Under the pieces are notes generated by a model. It saw only the letters and a list, made by a program, of their open reading frames with translations, did not search any database and was not told the origin of the DNA. A stretch of DNA of 64,000 nucleotides from Ceraceosorus guamensis (Eukaryota; Basidiomycota; Exobasidiomycetes; Ceraceosorales; Ceraceosoraceae). This document shows, piece by piece, positions 24,117 to 35,054 of the stretch (its first letter is position 1; each line of letters opens with the position of its first letter). The stretch lies in assembly GCF_003144195.1 (NCBI RefSeq), contig NW_020290001.1, forward strand, positions 573,533 through 637,532, written 5' to 3'. Position numbers and translations under genes: made by a program.

Positions 24117-24779
24117 GTCTGATGCTGTTGGCCACAAGCAGGCAGAGCCGACCGGCAATCTCCAGGTCCTACCGCACCTTCGAAGCTGTGCTCATGCTCT
24201 GCGCATAGGCGACCTATCAAAAGATGCCAGAAGAAGTTGAGAAAAGTGGTGACGATGCTTAGGAGTCGCAAAGGATGATGGTGTGCATGCATCAAGAAGA
24301 CCTCTCGTGCCCTCGGCACCCTCTCGTGCTGCACGTCGCCGCAACACAGCATTTCGACAGGGACACGCGCCGCCGGCTCGGCGCAAAAGTGCTTCCGATC
24401 ACCCACTGCTTTGGTGCTGCTGCATGTGGCGCACCGGTCCTGACCCTTCTCCACTTATCGCAAACAGTCAAAGCAAGAAGCACCCCAACGGACATTGCCT
24501 TCACCAAAGCACCATTGGCACGTGCGGCCATCACCTTTCACTCGCTGTCTCGCAGAAAAGCTGGGTAAGATTGCAAGTCCTGAAGAGCCAAAACTATTGT
24601 ACAAGGATTGAGGGGTCTGCTGGTCGCGGGTCCACTTGTATGCATGAGGAATTGAACGAAACTACTGAGCCATTGGTCAGATTCAAAAGTTTGTGAGGCC
24701 ACGAGACATCGAGCGTCGCGGCTTTTGTATCGGTTCAGAGAGAGAGAGAGGGAGAATGTACCACAAGCGCGAACGAGGC
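24117..24779. other. intergenic region
   Basis: Lies upstream of the BRE4-like gene and downstream of the arrestin gene. It contains an AG-rich run (around 24738-24754) and a TGCATGCA palindrome (24284-24291). No exon is supported beyond the possible MSTASK exon mentioned for the neighbour. Confidence 0.4.
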
Positions 24780-26618
24780 TCAAGATGGGTAGGGCGTGAC
24801 AGAGACGTACTGTTGAGCAGATTTGGCCGATTTGAACCTTCTCTCCCTCTCTTCTTCCGTCTCGTTCTCTTCGGGCGAGGGTGGGAATTCGAAAGCCGGT
24901 GGCATAGGCGGCAATCCGTCCGCGTCGGGAGGACCATCGGGCGAGGTGGGTAGCGAGTTGGCGGCAGGTTGTCCTCCCGAGCCGCTGTCTGGTGTGAGCG
25001 TATCGATAGCAGCTGGTCCACCGTGCGCAATCTCGGCATGCTCGTTGGCCATTCGTCTGTAGTGCTGTTGTCGCAAGTGCTCCGCTCGCGCTGCTGCCGC
25101 ACTACCCGGACCTCGTCGCTCCCACTGCCTTCTCATGTCCTCCCACATCATACGCGTCGTGCACACGTCCTGCTCATCGTCCACCTCGTCCTCCCACGCC
25201 AATAGCGTCTCTAGCGTCTCTCCGCATGCACATCCAGAATGAGAGACGTGAATGTTGGCGTAGCGCTCCGGCATCCAATCGTCGCGGCCTCGCTCAGGTA
25301 CCGGGCACGGGTCTGCGATCGAGTAGGACGGCAGTCTCATCGACCGCCTGTCGTACGTGAGGGCAGAATTGTCAGCATGCAAAGGCGGAAGGACGTGCAG
25401 CGACTAGCCGTAACTCACCACATGCATGCACAGTGGGGTAATATCAAGGACCAGCTGGCGCGATACAGCAAAGGCTTGGTGCTTGGCAGATCGTCTGGTC
25501 GATAGATGATGCGAACCTCTAGAGAGTGGGACAACCGTAGCGCAGCTTTGCTCGCCGCTAGCGTGCTTGACCTGAACGAGGTGTCACAGATTGCTAGTAA
25601 GTGCCAAGAAGCACTTTACAGCCTGACTTTTGCGCACTCACCTGATCTGGCTGTCGTGGGGCATGCGAGCGATCCAGTTGCCTTCATACGTACCGTCTGG
25701 CAGTCTCTTGGACAAGAGCTCATCGAAGTCTATGGCTGTGATGACTCTGCTCTCTGGTCTGGCCCGTTCTATCCGTTCGCTTTGTCGACTGTGCAGTGTG
25801 GTATTCTGTACGACGCTCAGCGAGAACTGATCCAACACCAGTGTAGGTGACGGACTTGGTAAAGACAAGGCTAGCCTAGCATAGCCGCCTACGGTCATGT
25901 GCTGAGATCGGACAGCCAACGCGACGGGTCCGAGGTGCTCCACAAAGGTGCCGTGGCTTTGGGCGTAATCCAGCACATTGTCCTCGCTAGGCACGGCAAT
26001 GATGAACATGTCCTTCGACGCGCTCAAAGAACGTCTTGTGATGAAGTTGCCGGCAAAGTGTAGCTTGGTGTGTAATCGAAAGTAGACGCGACCAAGATTG
26101 CACCTCTCGTAAGGGACGACATCATGCGGAATGGACAATGGCAGCTCCCATCTGCGTGAGAAGAAATGAGCGTGAGCGGGCGGGGCGCCGACATCCTGCC
26201 AAGAGCGAAGGTGCGAGACAATGCTGACCTGTAGGATTTGCCAGCCTCGATGGGCATGTCGACTGCTTGCTCGCTAGCACACGTGACCTTGAAGGGCCGA
26301 TTGGTCTCGTAAGAGCCGCTTGGAAACTGCCGATGAGGATGCATGTGGGAAAAGGTTAATTTGACATGACCGGGTGACGCGTTGACCAGGCAAAATGTGC
26401 GCATACAAACTCACGCCAATGTTCTCGACAGCCTCGAGCGTGACAGATAGGGATTGAATGCGACTGGGCGGAGAGCTCTTGGCTGGGATGGACAAAGTGA
26501 TGAAGGCGACGAGCACCGCGTCGTCCCGTGGAGCCTGGGCGCTCTGCCCTTCCGAGTTGACCGTGCTGCCTGGCCACACGTAGATGTGCGACTCGCTGGT
26601 GTCCAATTTGAGCTCCAT
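24780..26618 (-). CDS. arrestin-like protein (510 aa)
   Basis: Alpha-arrestin-type protein; relatives act as adaptors that bring ubiquitin ligases to membrane proteins. Five exons: 26415-26618, 26229-26326, 25642-26151, 25419-25571, 24780-25347, with all phases consistent. The N-terminal arrestin sandwich is seen in ITLSIPAKSSPPSRIQSLSV, LPLSIPHDVVPYERCNLGRV and YFRLHTKLHFAGNFITRR; the C-terminal lobe in ALRLSHSLEVRIIYRPDDLP. The 153-nt exon 4 carries this last motif and is easily missed. The C-terminal 160 residues are low complexity, with a GCACGE motif, an acidic run, many prolines and a charged EENETEEERERRFK segment. No PPxY ligase-binding motif is seen, so coupling to a Rsp5-type ligase is doubtful. 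Confidence 0.82.
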
Positions 26619-27355
26619 GGTCGACGATTGCAGGAGCGATGTGGTTTGCTTTCTTGTCTTTGCCGTAGCTTGTTGTCGCCTATGTCTGGAAGGAAAATTG
26701 TTGATTGCGCTGCTGCTCCTTGCTGAGTGGTCGTCGTGTTCGCTGCTTGCGACGCTCTGCTTGCATTCTCTGAAAGTAGCTTGATGTCGATATCGACAAT
26801 GTCTGGCTCACTATGAGCTGGCCTTTTGTACTGATCACTTGGCGTGCGCGGTTTGCATGCTCTGATGGTTCGGCTTGCCAAGAGGGAAGTTGCGAATAAG
26901 GTTCGGCGTGGCTGCTTCCGATCTCAGGCGGAGGGGGGCTGAGGGCCAATTTGGGAACGCGAAAGACCTCGAATTGAAAGCTTGGCTTGGCTTTGCCAGA
27001 GACTCTCGCGTTGCGTTGTGGACGCTGCACACGACACTAGAGGGTATGTTGCAGTAAGCCCGAGTGATTGGCTCGCATTGATGGTTGTAGGGTGAGTCTG
27101 AGGGAGGAAAGGGTGTGCGAGGAATTCTGTGCAAGGGTCGACCTCGCTTTTGAACTCGCGACTGCCCTCTGCAAAAAGTCGCGTTTCCCCGCACATCAGT
27201 CTAGCAGCCATGCAGCATAAGCAGCCGTTCGAGTCATCCCGACGTCCGCCTTTGCGCGGAGAGATCGAGGGATGAGAGCGCTTTTGCTTAATTGCATGCC
27301 ATGTGCAGGGTGCAACCACAAGCTTCCACCGAAGTCGAGCGATTTGAACCGACAT

Positions 27356-27382
27356 GCCTGCCTGCCTGCCTGCCTGCCTGCC
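27356..27382 (+). repeat. (CCTG)n tetranucleotide microsatellite
   Basis: About six to seven uninterrupted CCTG units. The complementary unit CAGG is tandemly repeated 850 bases downstream, so the two tracts form an inverted pair. Confidence 0.9.
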
Positions 27383-28011
27383 CTCTGCAGCAGCTGCTGC
27401 CTGATGCTGGCCGGGATGTTGTGCTCGCATCAGCAGCAGCTAGGCAGGCCTGGCGCCCACGCGTGACCCGGTGCACAATTAAGTCGTGATCCGAAGTGTA
27501 AGCTAGCCTGCAATTAAAAGGTCTCACCGGATTTAAGCCACGCCGGTCGTGTGCATTGTACTACATGTTTGGCTGTATACAGCATGCAGTCGCGATCCAG
27601 TCGCAGCAGAAGCTTGATTCACATTGCTGCTTCACCGCCGGCTCGCGCTCCCATGCAGCATGTATAGCTCGATCGCGGGGACAAAAACGTCCTGAGCTCT
27701 GCTAGCTGCAGATATTCCTCGGCTCGTCCCTCCTCTCCATATGCTGCCTGGCACTCGTGACTCGTTCGTGACTATTTGATGACTTGTTGGCACCAAAGCT
27801 CGAAGAGGATGCAATCAAGGGAGAAAATAACAAAAAACGTCATCACAAATCAAGGATTGTGTCGAATTGTTGTGAATGCAAATGCGCACCACATCTACAA
27901 GCTTCGTTGACATTCCTCCAGACTTCACTGACAACTCGCGACGCGGAGGTCATGTATTCGCGATGTTCGTAAAGCGCTAGCAGCCATGAGTTGCCACGTC
28001 GACAAGCCGAG

Positions 28012-28046
<35 letters not shown>
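28012..28046 (+). repeat. (CTG)n trinucleotide microsatellite
   Basis: About eleven uninterrupted CTG units in a non-coding stretch, read directly from sequence. Confidence 0.92.
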
Positions 28047-28047
<1 letters not shown>

Positions 28048-28229
28048 ATGTAGCGGCTCGTCGCTCGCGAGTCTCGAGATTAACCGGTGTGCGATTGTGG
28101 TAGACGTGTGGAGAAGAAGCACGTCATAAGGGAGAGAGCATGACTCGACTTCTTTAGATTACGATGGATAGGAACGATCAGCAGCGCACCCCACGTTGGA
28201 AGGGAATGGACGGTGTGAGAAATCGGGAG

Positions 28230-28257
28230 CGGCAGGCAGGCAGGCAGGCAGGCAGGC
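28230..28257 (+). repeat. (CAGG)n tetranucleotide microsatellite
   Basis: About six uninterrupted units of GGCA/CAGG. Reverse complement of the (CCTG)n tract at 27356. Confidence 0.9.
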
Positions 28258-28452
28258 GGGGCGCTGTGTGTTCCTGAAACCCTGCTTGATGCCGTGCATG
28301 CATGCATGGCATGGCGTCCATGAGCACCGCTGAGGTCGCAGCTATAGAGAGGCCGAGCTGACCGTCATGTCTTGTCATGTCATGCGGAGAGAGGGATTCA
28401 TGATCAAAGGAGCGCTTCTTGATCAGCAGCACAAAGCCGCCTCGGCCGCAAG

Positions 28453-28472
28453 CGAGCCAGCCAGCCAGCCAG
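28453..28472 (+). repeat. (AGCC)n tetranucleotide microsatellite
   Basis: Four to five AGCC units, the third tetranucleotide tract in this spacer. Confidence 0.85.
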
Positions 28473-28840
28473 CGCTCCGAATCGCCGACTCACACTACTG
28501 CCACACCACCTCGGCTGTTCCCGAATGTCGACGTGTTCATTATTCATGCTCACGAACTTTTTTCCTTTTGGATCCCGTTGGAACTTTACACCAAGACTTC
28601 TTGTCCGAGGCTCACCTCGCATAATCTGAGTGATTGGGCGCTTATCAAAGAGGACGCTATCGTACCCTGGGTGATCATCTCATGCTCGGCGCTTGCTTGT
28701 CAAAGAAGCTCGTCGAGCCGCTTCAGAACCTTTCTCATCTTTCATCCACGGATGCCCGCACCCAAAATGCAGTGGTTTCAATGTAGATCGGTTGCATGCC
28801 ATGGGTATTGCAATGAAAGAGCCACAGATCAAACATCACG

Positions 28841-30864
28841 CTAAAGCAATTCCTGCTGCCACGCGACCCAGAAGGAGCCCTCTTGCGATGCGCACTCCCA
28901 ACCCTCCTCGACGATTCGCCTCGGGCCCGCGGGGTCGAGTGCGAGAGCGACGGCCCACTGCTGCGCGTGCGCTCCTCGAAGCAAGGTCTGAACGCATCGT
29001 GTCAAGTGTGCAAGCTCTGCACTCGAAGATGCACGCTTCGTCTCGTTCTGCACTTTTGCTGCCAATTGTTGTCGGGCCCAAGTAGCTCGCACAGCCGCCA
29101 AGATCGCATCCGCAGTCGTGCGTGTGCCTTCCCAGCCGCCTTGAGGAGCGCAAGCCTGCAGCGCTCGCATAGCGGCGTCCGACCAAGCAGTGTCGTTTGC
29201 CCCAGATGCTTCCGGCAACACGCTCGAGCTCAGTCCGATCTCCACCAGCGCTCTCCTCGCAAAGATCCTGGCATTGTCTAGCAACGTTTCTTTGCTCTTG
29301 TCGCTCATAAGCGGTGCGGCAGCCGGACCACCTCTCAGTAGGCTGGCGCTGCTCAGACTGCAGCTGATGTTGGCTCGTGCTCGGCCTGCAGAGGTGCTAG
29401 CATCGATCGCACCCAAGGCCCCCGCCTTGCGCGACAATAGCGTCCCATGAGCGTACTGAAAGAGCTTGGTTGCTAGAGAGGCTATCTCCCAAGCTTGTTT
29501 CCGGCAATCAGCATTCTGAGCACGACGAGTGCGGATGACTGAAAGGGACAGGAGCTGATCGGCCAGATCGCAGGCTTGTCGCACCAATTCGTCTTGCGAG
29601 GTCACCAAGCTAGCTGCACCTGCATCCCGAGCAGCCGTGGTCGACGAAGGAGAAGTAGAGGTGGATGCCAGACCGAGCAGATGCATTCCACCAAGAGACA
29701 CGTCCCCCTCGATCGCATTCAAGCCAGCCATGTCTTCTGCCGTAGCTGGGAACACCTGACCGCTCAAAGAAGCTAGTTCGCTCCTCCTGTCAGCCTCTGC
29801 AATGACCCCCGCTCTTCTTGCGGCTTGCAGATTCGCCAATGCCACCTCCCACTCCCCCTCGTCGGAAAGCTCGCTGGGGTTGGGGCAGGTCAGCACCAGC
29901 TGATCTGCTCGAGCTAGGGCATCGCGAGCATCTAGAGCAGCTCTTTCGAGGGTCTGGGCGCTGGTGGTGCCGGAGTGCGGCGCGCTGCCAGCAGGAAAAG
30001 ATCGGGAAAGGATGGACAAGAGGCAGCTGTGAGCGGACAGGAAGGTTTCCAACGTCGTTGCGGGTGTGACTGGGCTGGCTGTCCAATCCTCCTTCTCCGC
30101 ATACCCATCCGAGTCTTCATCAGTCGACATGTGCCCGCTGGACGCGTCCTCTTCTTGCATCTCGTCTTCAACCTCCTCCGCTCTGTCCGCTTCAGCCTGC
30201 CGTCGTGCCGAGTCGTCCAGAATGGCCCTTTGCATGTCGCCAACGCTGATGAAGCCGTACGCTGCGCTGCTGTACAACGACACGATCGTCTCTTCATCTA
30301 CAGGTCGTTGACTCTCCTCCAGCAGCTCAGCTAAGCTCTGCTGAGCAGCGTGCAGGTTGTACTTGACATCCAATGCAAATGCGTCTGGCAGCTCTGCCAA
30401 TGTGTTCTGCTCCAGAGAGGACATTTCGGGCAGAGCTTGAGACAGTTGGGTCGCCCTGTCGTACAGCTGTAAAGACTGTTGCAAAGCGACGCACGACTCG
30501 GGAGGCAGCTGAAATTGGGTAGCGAGGACGAAGTGTACGCGCGCGAGGTTGTACAGAGGAATGGCGTTGCGGGCATCCAGCTGTGCAGCGATGGCATAAG
30601 CCTTGACCGCTTCGTTGAACGCGCTGTGCGGCAGTTTGAGGTTGGAGAGGGATGTGAAGTCAGACGGCTTGTAGATGGCCCGATCGCCACGCTTACTGCT
30701 CACCGCTCGGCCTTTGCTCCAGCGTGGAAACGCTCTCCGCGCTCTTCGTGCTCGATGCCAGCCTCCAAGGCTTCATCCATTGTGGTCGGGGCAGCCGCAG
30801 CGCTGCTTCTAGAACCGCTCGCAGCTCCAATCTTGAGGTGCTTCACTTTGCGACCACTCGACAT
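28841..30864 (-). CDS. TPR-repeat hypothetical protein (647 aa)
   Basis: Exons 30704-30864 and 28841-30623. The first exon (MSSGRKVKHLKIG...) ends inside a helix-turn-helix. Splicing restores a good tetratricopeptide repeat, EERGERFHAGAKAER joined to AFNEAVKAYAIAAQLDARN and PLYNLARVHFVLA, which supports this start and intron. A very acidic linker with EEVEDEMQEED and STDEDSDGYAEKEDW follows. Helix-rich Ala/Leu sequence then continues to the C-terminus, which ends in WECASQEGSFWVAWQQELL. A single clear TPR with acidic linker recalls ribosomal-protein assembly chaperones such as yeast Acl4, but this is only a suggestion. Head-to-head with the COQ3-like gene, 354 bases apart. Confidence 0.7.
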
Positions 30865-31218
30865 GTTGTGAAATATAGAGTCGAGGATCCAGTTCGCTTT
30901 GGCTCAGACTCATGTCGAGATGTGCCAGAGTGGCGGTCGTGATGATTGTGGGTAAGACGGTTTGCGTGAGGTGCCAACGGGATGTGTGCATGTATGTGCA
31001 TCGATGCTGCGTGTCACACAGAGCGGCATGGCGCGCAACCAGCAGAAAACATTTTGGGATCAGTGTGCGGAACTCCGCGGAGTTGCTTCGCTTGGGTCCA
31101 AGTGTGGAGGCGATCGACGTCACGTCTCGGCGCTGATGTTCATGCTGCACCAAAGTGTAGATCCAAAGGCCAGCGGGAGGTCCCCCCAATATATGCTCTC
31201 CTTTCAATTCGAATGTGA
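30865..31218. promoter_or_regulatory. divergent promoter region (TPR protein / COQ3-like)
   Basis: A 354-base head-to-head spacer. A TATA-like AATATATGC lies at 31188-31196, about 25 bases upstream of the COQ3-like ATG, which is close for a TATA box and may instead mark a leader. Nothing else was recognised. Confidence 0.4.
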
Positions 31219-32714
31219 ATGTCAGGCTTGATGCTGGGACAAACCGTCACGAGTGGTCCCTCCAAAGCACGCCCGCTGTTGTGTTCGGTGGTTCCTGCTG
31301 CTGCTGTGCAGCATATGGCTCAGCACAGCATGTCGGATTCGATCGCCAAACCTCAAGCAGCCATTCTTGCACTGAGCGCTCTGAGCCTTGCAGGGAGCAT
31401 GCTCTTTCTCCTTCGAAACCCTCCTCCGACACCATTCGCAGATCGTCTGTCCAAGCTGGACCCAAAAGAAACGAGCATAGACAATGATTTCTACGACGAT
31501 TATTTCGAATCCTCTGCAGAGGAGTCGAACGGTGACGGTGACGATGGTGGGGTCGTCGATGCGAGCGCAGAAAAGGAGGAGGAGCATCCACTCCAACTGG
31601 TCAACTACGGACGCATACCTTACTTTTTGCGCACTTGGACCGCACAAAGTCCACTTTGCGCACAAGTAAAAGCGGACGTCGAGACGATGGGAGGTGCGAC
31701 CACTCGCACTGTGCTTCCTGCCAGCTTCAAAGCGCTCGATGTGGGCTGTGGCGGAGGGATCGCCGCAGAGGTCGTAGCGCGCGCTGGAGCTCAGGTCACT
31801 GGAGTGGATTTGAGCGCAGGAGCCATTGCTTGCGCAAAGAGACGAGCCAAGGCGAGGGGCTTGAGCATCGAGTATGTCGTGGGGTGTGTATTCTCAGCGC
31901 TTAAACAGTCTCATCAGTCGCAATCGATCAAGCAACGCCTCTCGCGTTTCCAACTGACTCCTAATCGCCCCCCTCCCTTCCTCGCCACACGCTCGTACGC
32001 CGGCGTCCAGCGACGCTTTGGATCTGCCCGTGCCCTCGGAAACCTACGACGGTGTGCTCTGCTCAGACACGCTGGAGCATCTCTTCGACTTGGACGCAGC
32101 ACTAAAAGAGATGGCTCGCGTGCTCAAACCAGGTGAGCTCAACGCTTCCGCAATCTCGAAACATCCCCCCCTCTTCGCCCCCCTTCCCCAGCAATCCCAA
32201 CTTTCTCAACCCCCTCCTACCTTCTTTTCCAAAAAGGCGGCATCCTCGTCCTCGACACCATCAACCGGACCAGAGTGAGCTGGTACGCCCTTGTACTGAT
32301 AGCGCAAGACACGCTTGGCTATCTTCCGCACGGAGCGCACGACTGGAGATTATTCAGTGAGCTCGTCGTGCGATGGCCCGGCTCTACGCTCCGAACAGCA
32401 GGCCTTCCTTCTCCCACTCGCGCTCCACTCGCTCATATCGTCGCTTGCGCCCCCCCTGCATCTTGCTCCTTTCAGTTACGCCGGACGAGCTCAGCACTTC
32501 TCTCCAACGAGCAGGCCTGGAAGCGTGTCCAGAGTCGGCTGTGCGCGGCATGAGGCCTGGTATGCGCGCACCTCACATCATCTTGGCTCGCACTTGGCAC
32601 TACGCCACCAGCAAACAAGGGTCAGCGAGCTTTCTAGACTGTTTCATTGGACGGTGGACCGAGACGACCTTTACCGCTGGCAGCTACCTAGCCTGGGCTC
32701 GCAAGCCGTTGTAG
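31219..32714 (+). CDS. COQ3: COQ3-like SAM-dependent O-methyltransferase (355 aa)
   Basis: Class I methyltransferase of the UbiG/Coq3 type, which carries out both O-methylations of coenzyme Q synthesis on the matrix side of the inner mitochondrial membrane. Exons 31219-31883, 32011-32132, 32237-32356, 32476-32559, 32638-32714. Motif I is ALDVGCGGGIAAEVVARAGA (Asp174 onward) and motif post-I GVDLSAGAI. DGVLCSDTLEHLFDLDAAL, GGILVLDTINRTRVSW and LPHGAHDWRLF are typical of Coq3. Removing the intron at 32560 brings the expected ending RGMRPDCFIGRWTETT and SYLAWARKP into frame. The usual N-terminal tryptophan motif before the LVNYGRIPYFL (INPLR-like) segment is replaced by an acidic insert containing EESNGDGDDGG. 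A diverged paralogue of Coq3 is therefore possible. Confidence 0.78.
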
Positions 32715-33062
32715 ACACGCTGCACTGCTATGAGACGCGACCTCTGGAGAGAAGGCGCAAATCATTCAATTGCTTGCGTACGTGTATCCCTGGCAACTTC
32801 GTCAACGATGCCGCGACTCATTCACAGCGCACTCATGAAGGACGCCCAAGCGATAAAAGATTCGTTATGGAGAGATAGGAGGGGATGCGAGTGGGACGAG
32901 TGTGACGTGTATGAGTCGATACAAGCAATGATGTGGTGATGTATGAGATTGGAGACATGCTTTTGTTGCAGAGTGATGCTGGGTCCCGATTGGAATGTCC
33001 GTGGGCTGACGTGATGTCATAACAATTGGGTGATGAAGAAAGTGATTCCAGAAATGATGGGC
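32715..33062. other. short intergenic region
   Basis: A 348-base convergent spacer between the COQ3-like gene and the minus-strand gene that ends at 33063. No structure recognised. Confidence 0.5.
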
Positions 33063-35054
33063 TCAGACGCCCAGAACGCTGGCCCAGCTGCGCGTATAAG
33101 GGGCGTTCGAGTCTTCTGCATCGAAATGTCGGTCCCACAACGGGCTGACAGGGGCAATGGACGAGCTAGCTGCGTGGTCAGCAGACCTCTTTCCCTGCGC
33201 AGGACTGTTGAGCGTTGATGAGACGGGGGTCAAGCGCAGCGTTATTGCTTGATTCTTTCGACGAAGCTGCTCTGCCCGTGCCTTCTTAGCCTTGCTAGCC
33301 TGAACCTCGGCAAGGTCGCCCCAAGCTGCTTTCAGACCGTCATCGTCTACCTCGCTGCGGTTCGACGTCCGGCCGGATGGGAAGCTGAGGGACCAGCTGC
33401 GGTGCGCTGACGATGACTCAGACTCCTCTCGGGAAGAGTCGGAGTCTGCCTCGTCCGAATCATGCACGAGCGATGGCAAATTATTGAGACTTCCAAGACT
33501 GGCTAGACTGCTGCTACGCGAGATGGCCGACGGCATTGGCAGTCGAGCAGTGGTCGTGGGCTGAACCTCACTCGTGGAAAGCACTTCGCTGGCATTAGCG
33601 TTGACAGGTTGGTCAACCGTGCTGTCAGAGAAGCCCACGAGCCATTTCGCCAGATCCAACCACGATCCCGAGGACTTTTGCACGTTCCGGCCTCTTCGCG
33701 ACTCGGCTACAAGAGTGGCTGGTGTGTCGGTTGGAAAACTACCGGTCGTAGCTGCGCGCACGCGCCGTACACGGCGAGGCGTAGTGCTGCGGATGGCCGT
33801 GTCGAAATTGTGACGGGAGGAGTGATTGCGGGTTGGTCGGCTTAAGGACTGACCACCGAACAAAACAGAGATGGTCGCAGCGATCGGACCCGCGCTGCTG
33901 TAAATCTCGTGACCATCGTCGTCAGTGTGCTCGACGTCGTCAAAATCGACGTCGTCCAAGCTGACGCTGCGCCGATTGTGGTGGAAGGAGGTTTCTCTAC
34001 GGTCACGACTTGAAGGGAGCGCAGCCGAACGTAGTCCAGATGCAGATGCATCAGAGCGCGCGATCGCGGTGGCAAGCTGCTGCTCAGGGTCGTCATCACC
34101 AGCATCGCCGTGGCAACTTCCATCGCTGGATGCCCAGCTGACCAAGCTGGATTCACTCGAATTGCGCGGTAGCTTGTCTGCAGGACCGAGGCTGCCTTTG
34201 TCCGCCGCCCTGTATGCACGGCTGTGATCCCAGAAAGGTACAGGATACGCGAGTGGACTCGCAGGAACGAGTTGCGACGATGGTCTCTCGATCGGCAAGG
34301 CAGTGTTCAACTGTAGATCCTGCCCGAATGCTTCTGGTGCGGACTCGCAGCGCACATGACGTCGCTTGCGACGCAAAGCCATCAGGTTGCAGGGTCGTGT
34401 TGAGGCGGCGGCGTCAAACTTCGGAGCCTCAGCGAAGGTGCGCGTGCGGCGTAGCGATAGCGTTGACCTTTCCACGTCGAAGGAGTCGACTGCAGGCCTG
34501 ATGGGTTGAGCTTGTCGTGCCGCCGTGGCTGGCTGCCGGGGCGAGCCGTGGGCTGGCGAAGAAACAAGACGAGTGGAGGATTCGTCGTCATCATGGTGGT
34601 CATCATCCTCCAAGTCGGCCTCGATGTCACTGTCGTGCATCGCTGCGATCCAAGGGGCATCCCAAGCCTGAGCTTCGGTGCGCGCGCTCGGCCAACGGCG
34701 AGCCACATGCTCTGGCAGTCGTACCGTCACATGCCGGCGTGGTCCGTCGGGCCTGCCGGCATACGACTTCGAAGATTTGAGTGCCGGTCGGATGCTAGAG
34801 GGCTTGAGAGCCTCGTCGACGTCGCTGGTGTTGCTCGAGCTGCTTCGCTTGGCGCGAAGCGTGGGTTTGTATGTGCCACCGTGGCCAGAAGATGAGTGGC
34901 TGAAGTGATCAGGACTTGCGAGCCTCTGGACCCACTCGTTGGCGCTGGCAGCTGAATTGAGCCAAGCGATGCTAGCATCGCTCAAGGAAAGCGGTGGAGT
35001 CGAGGCCGAGGCAGAAGGCGCGGAATTGAAGGCCGAAGTCGGCGTGGCAAGCAT
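33063..35054 (-). CDS. Ser-rich hypothetical protein (663 aa)
   Basis: One open frame. I start it at the ATG at 35054 (MLATPTSAFNSAPSAS) because the upstream extension begins only with TTG. The protein is Ser/Ala/Asp-rich and mostly disordered. Islands look conserved: SIAWLNSAASANEWVQRLAS near the N-terminus, RRHVTVRLPEHVARRWPSAR (basic), an Asp/His-rich DIEADLEDDDHHDDDE and SGSWLDLAKWLVGFSD. A basic helical AKKARAEQLRRKNQ and a short C-terminal WASVLGV follow. No enzymatic motif or membrane span is seen. The function is unknown. Confidence 0.62.
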   Translation of the reverse strand: MLATPTSAFNSAPSASASTPPLSLSDASIAWLNSAASANEWVQRLASPDHFSHSSSGHGGTYKPTLRAKRSSSSNTSDVDEALKPSSIRPALKSSKSYAGRPDGPRRHVTVRLPEHVARRWPSARTEAQAWDAPWIAAMHDSDIEADLEDDDHHDDDESSTRLVSSPAHGSPRQPATAARQAQPIRPAVDSFDVERSTLSLRRTRTFAEAPKFDAAASTRPCNLMALRRKRRHVRCESAPEAFGQDLQLNTALPIERPSSQLVPASPLAYPVPFWDHSRAYRAADKGSLGPADKLPRNSSESSLVSWASSDGSCHGDAGDDDPEQQLATAIARSDASASGLRSAALPSSRDRRETSFHHNRRSVSLDDVDFDDVEHTDDDGHEIYSSAGPIAATISVLFGGQSLSRPTRNHSSRHNFDTAIRSTTPRRVRRVRAATTGSFPTDTPATLVAESRRGRNVQKSSGSWLDLAKWLVGFSDSTVDQPVNANASEVLSTSEVQPTTTARLPMPSAISRSSSLASLGSLNNLPSLVHDSDEADSDSSREESESSSAHRSWSLSFPSGRTSNRSEVDDDGLKAAWGDLAEVQASKAKKARAEQLRRKNQAITLRLTPVSSTLNSPAQGKRSADHAASSSIAPVSPLWDRHFDAEDSNAPYTRSWASVLGV

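Larger units (their letters stand above)
26619..28840. other. 2.2-kb microsatellite-rich intergenic region
   Basis: Upstream of the arrestin gene and downstream of the TPR gene. No supported exon. It holds four short tandem repeats annotated separately and a double TGCATGCA palindrome (28295-28306). Open frames here are mostly translations of the repeats. Confidence 0.5.

Noticed and set aside
27340-27370. tRNA B-box-like GGTTCAAATCG on the minus strand
   Set aside because: The flanking bases do not form a T-arm stem, and no A box or acceptor stem is found at the right distance.
27356-28472. CRISPR-like array
   Set aside because: The repeats are simple tetranucleotide and trinucleotide microsatellites without spacers.
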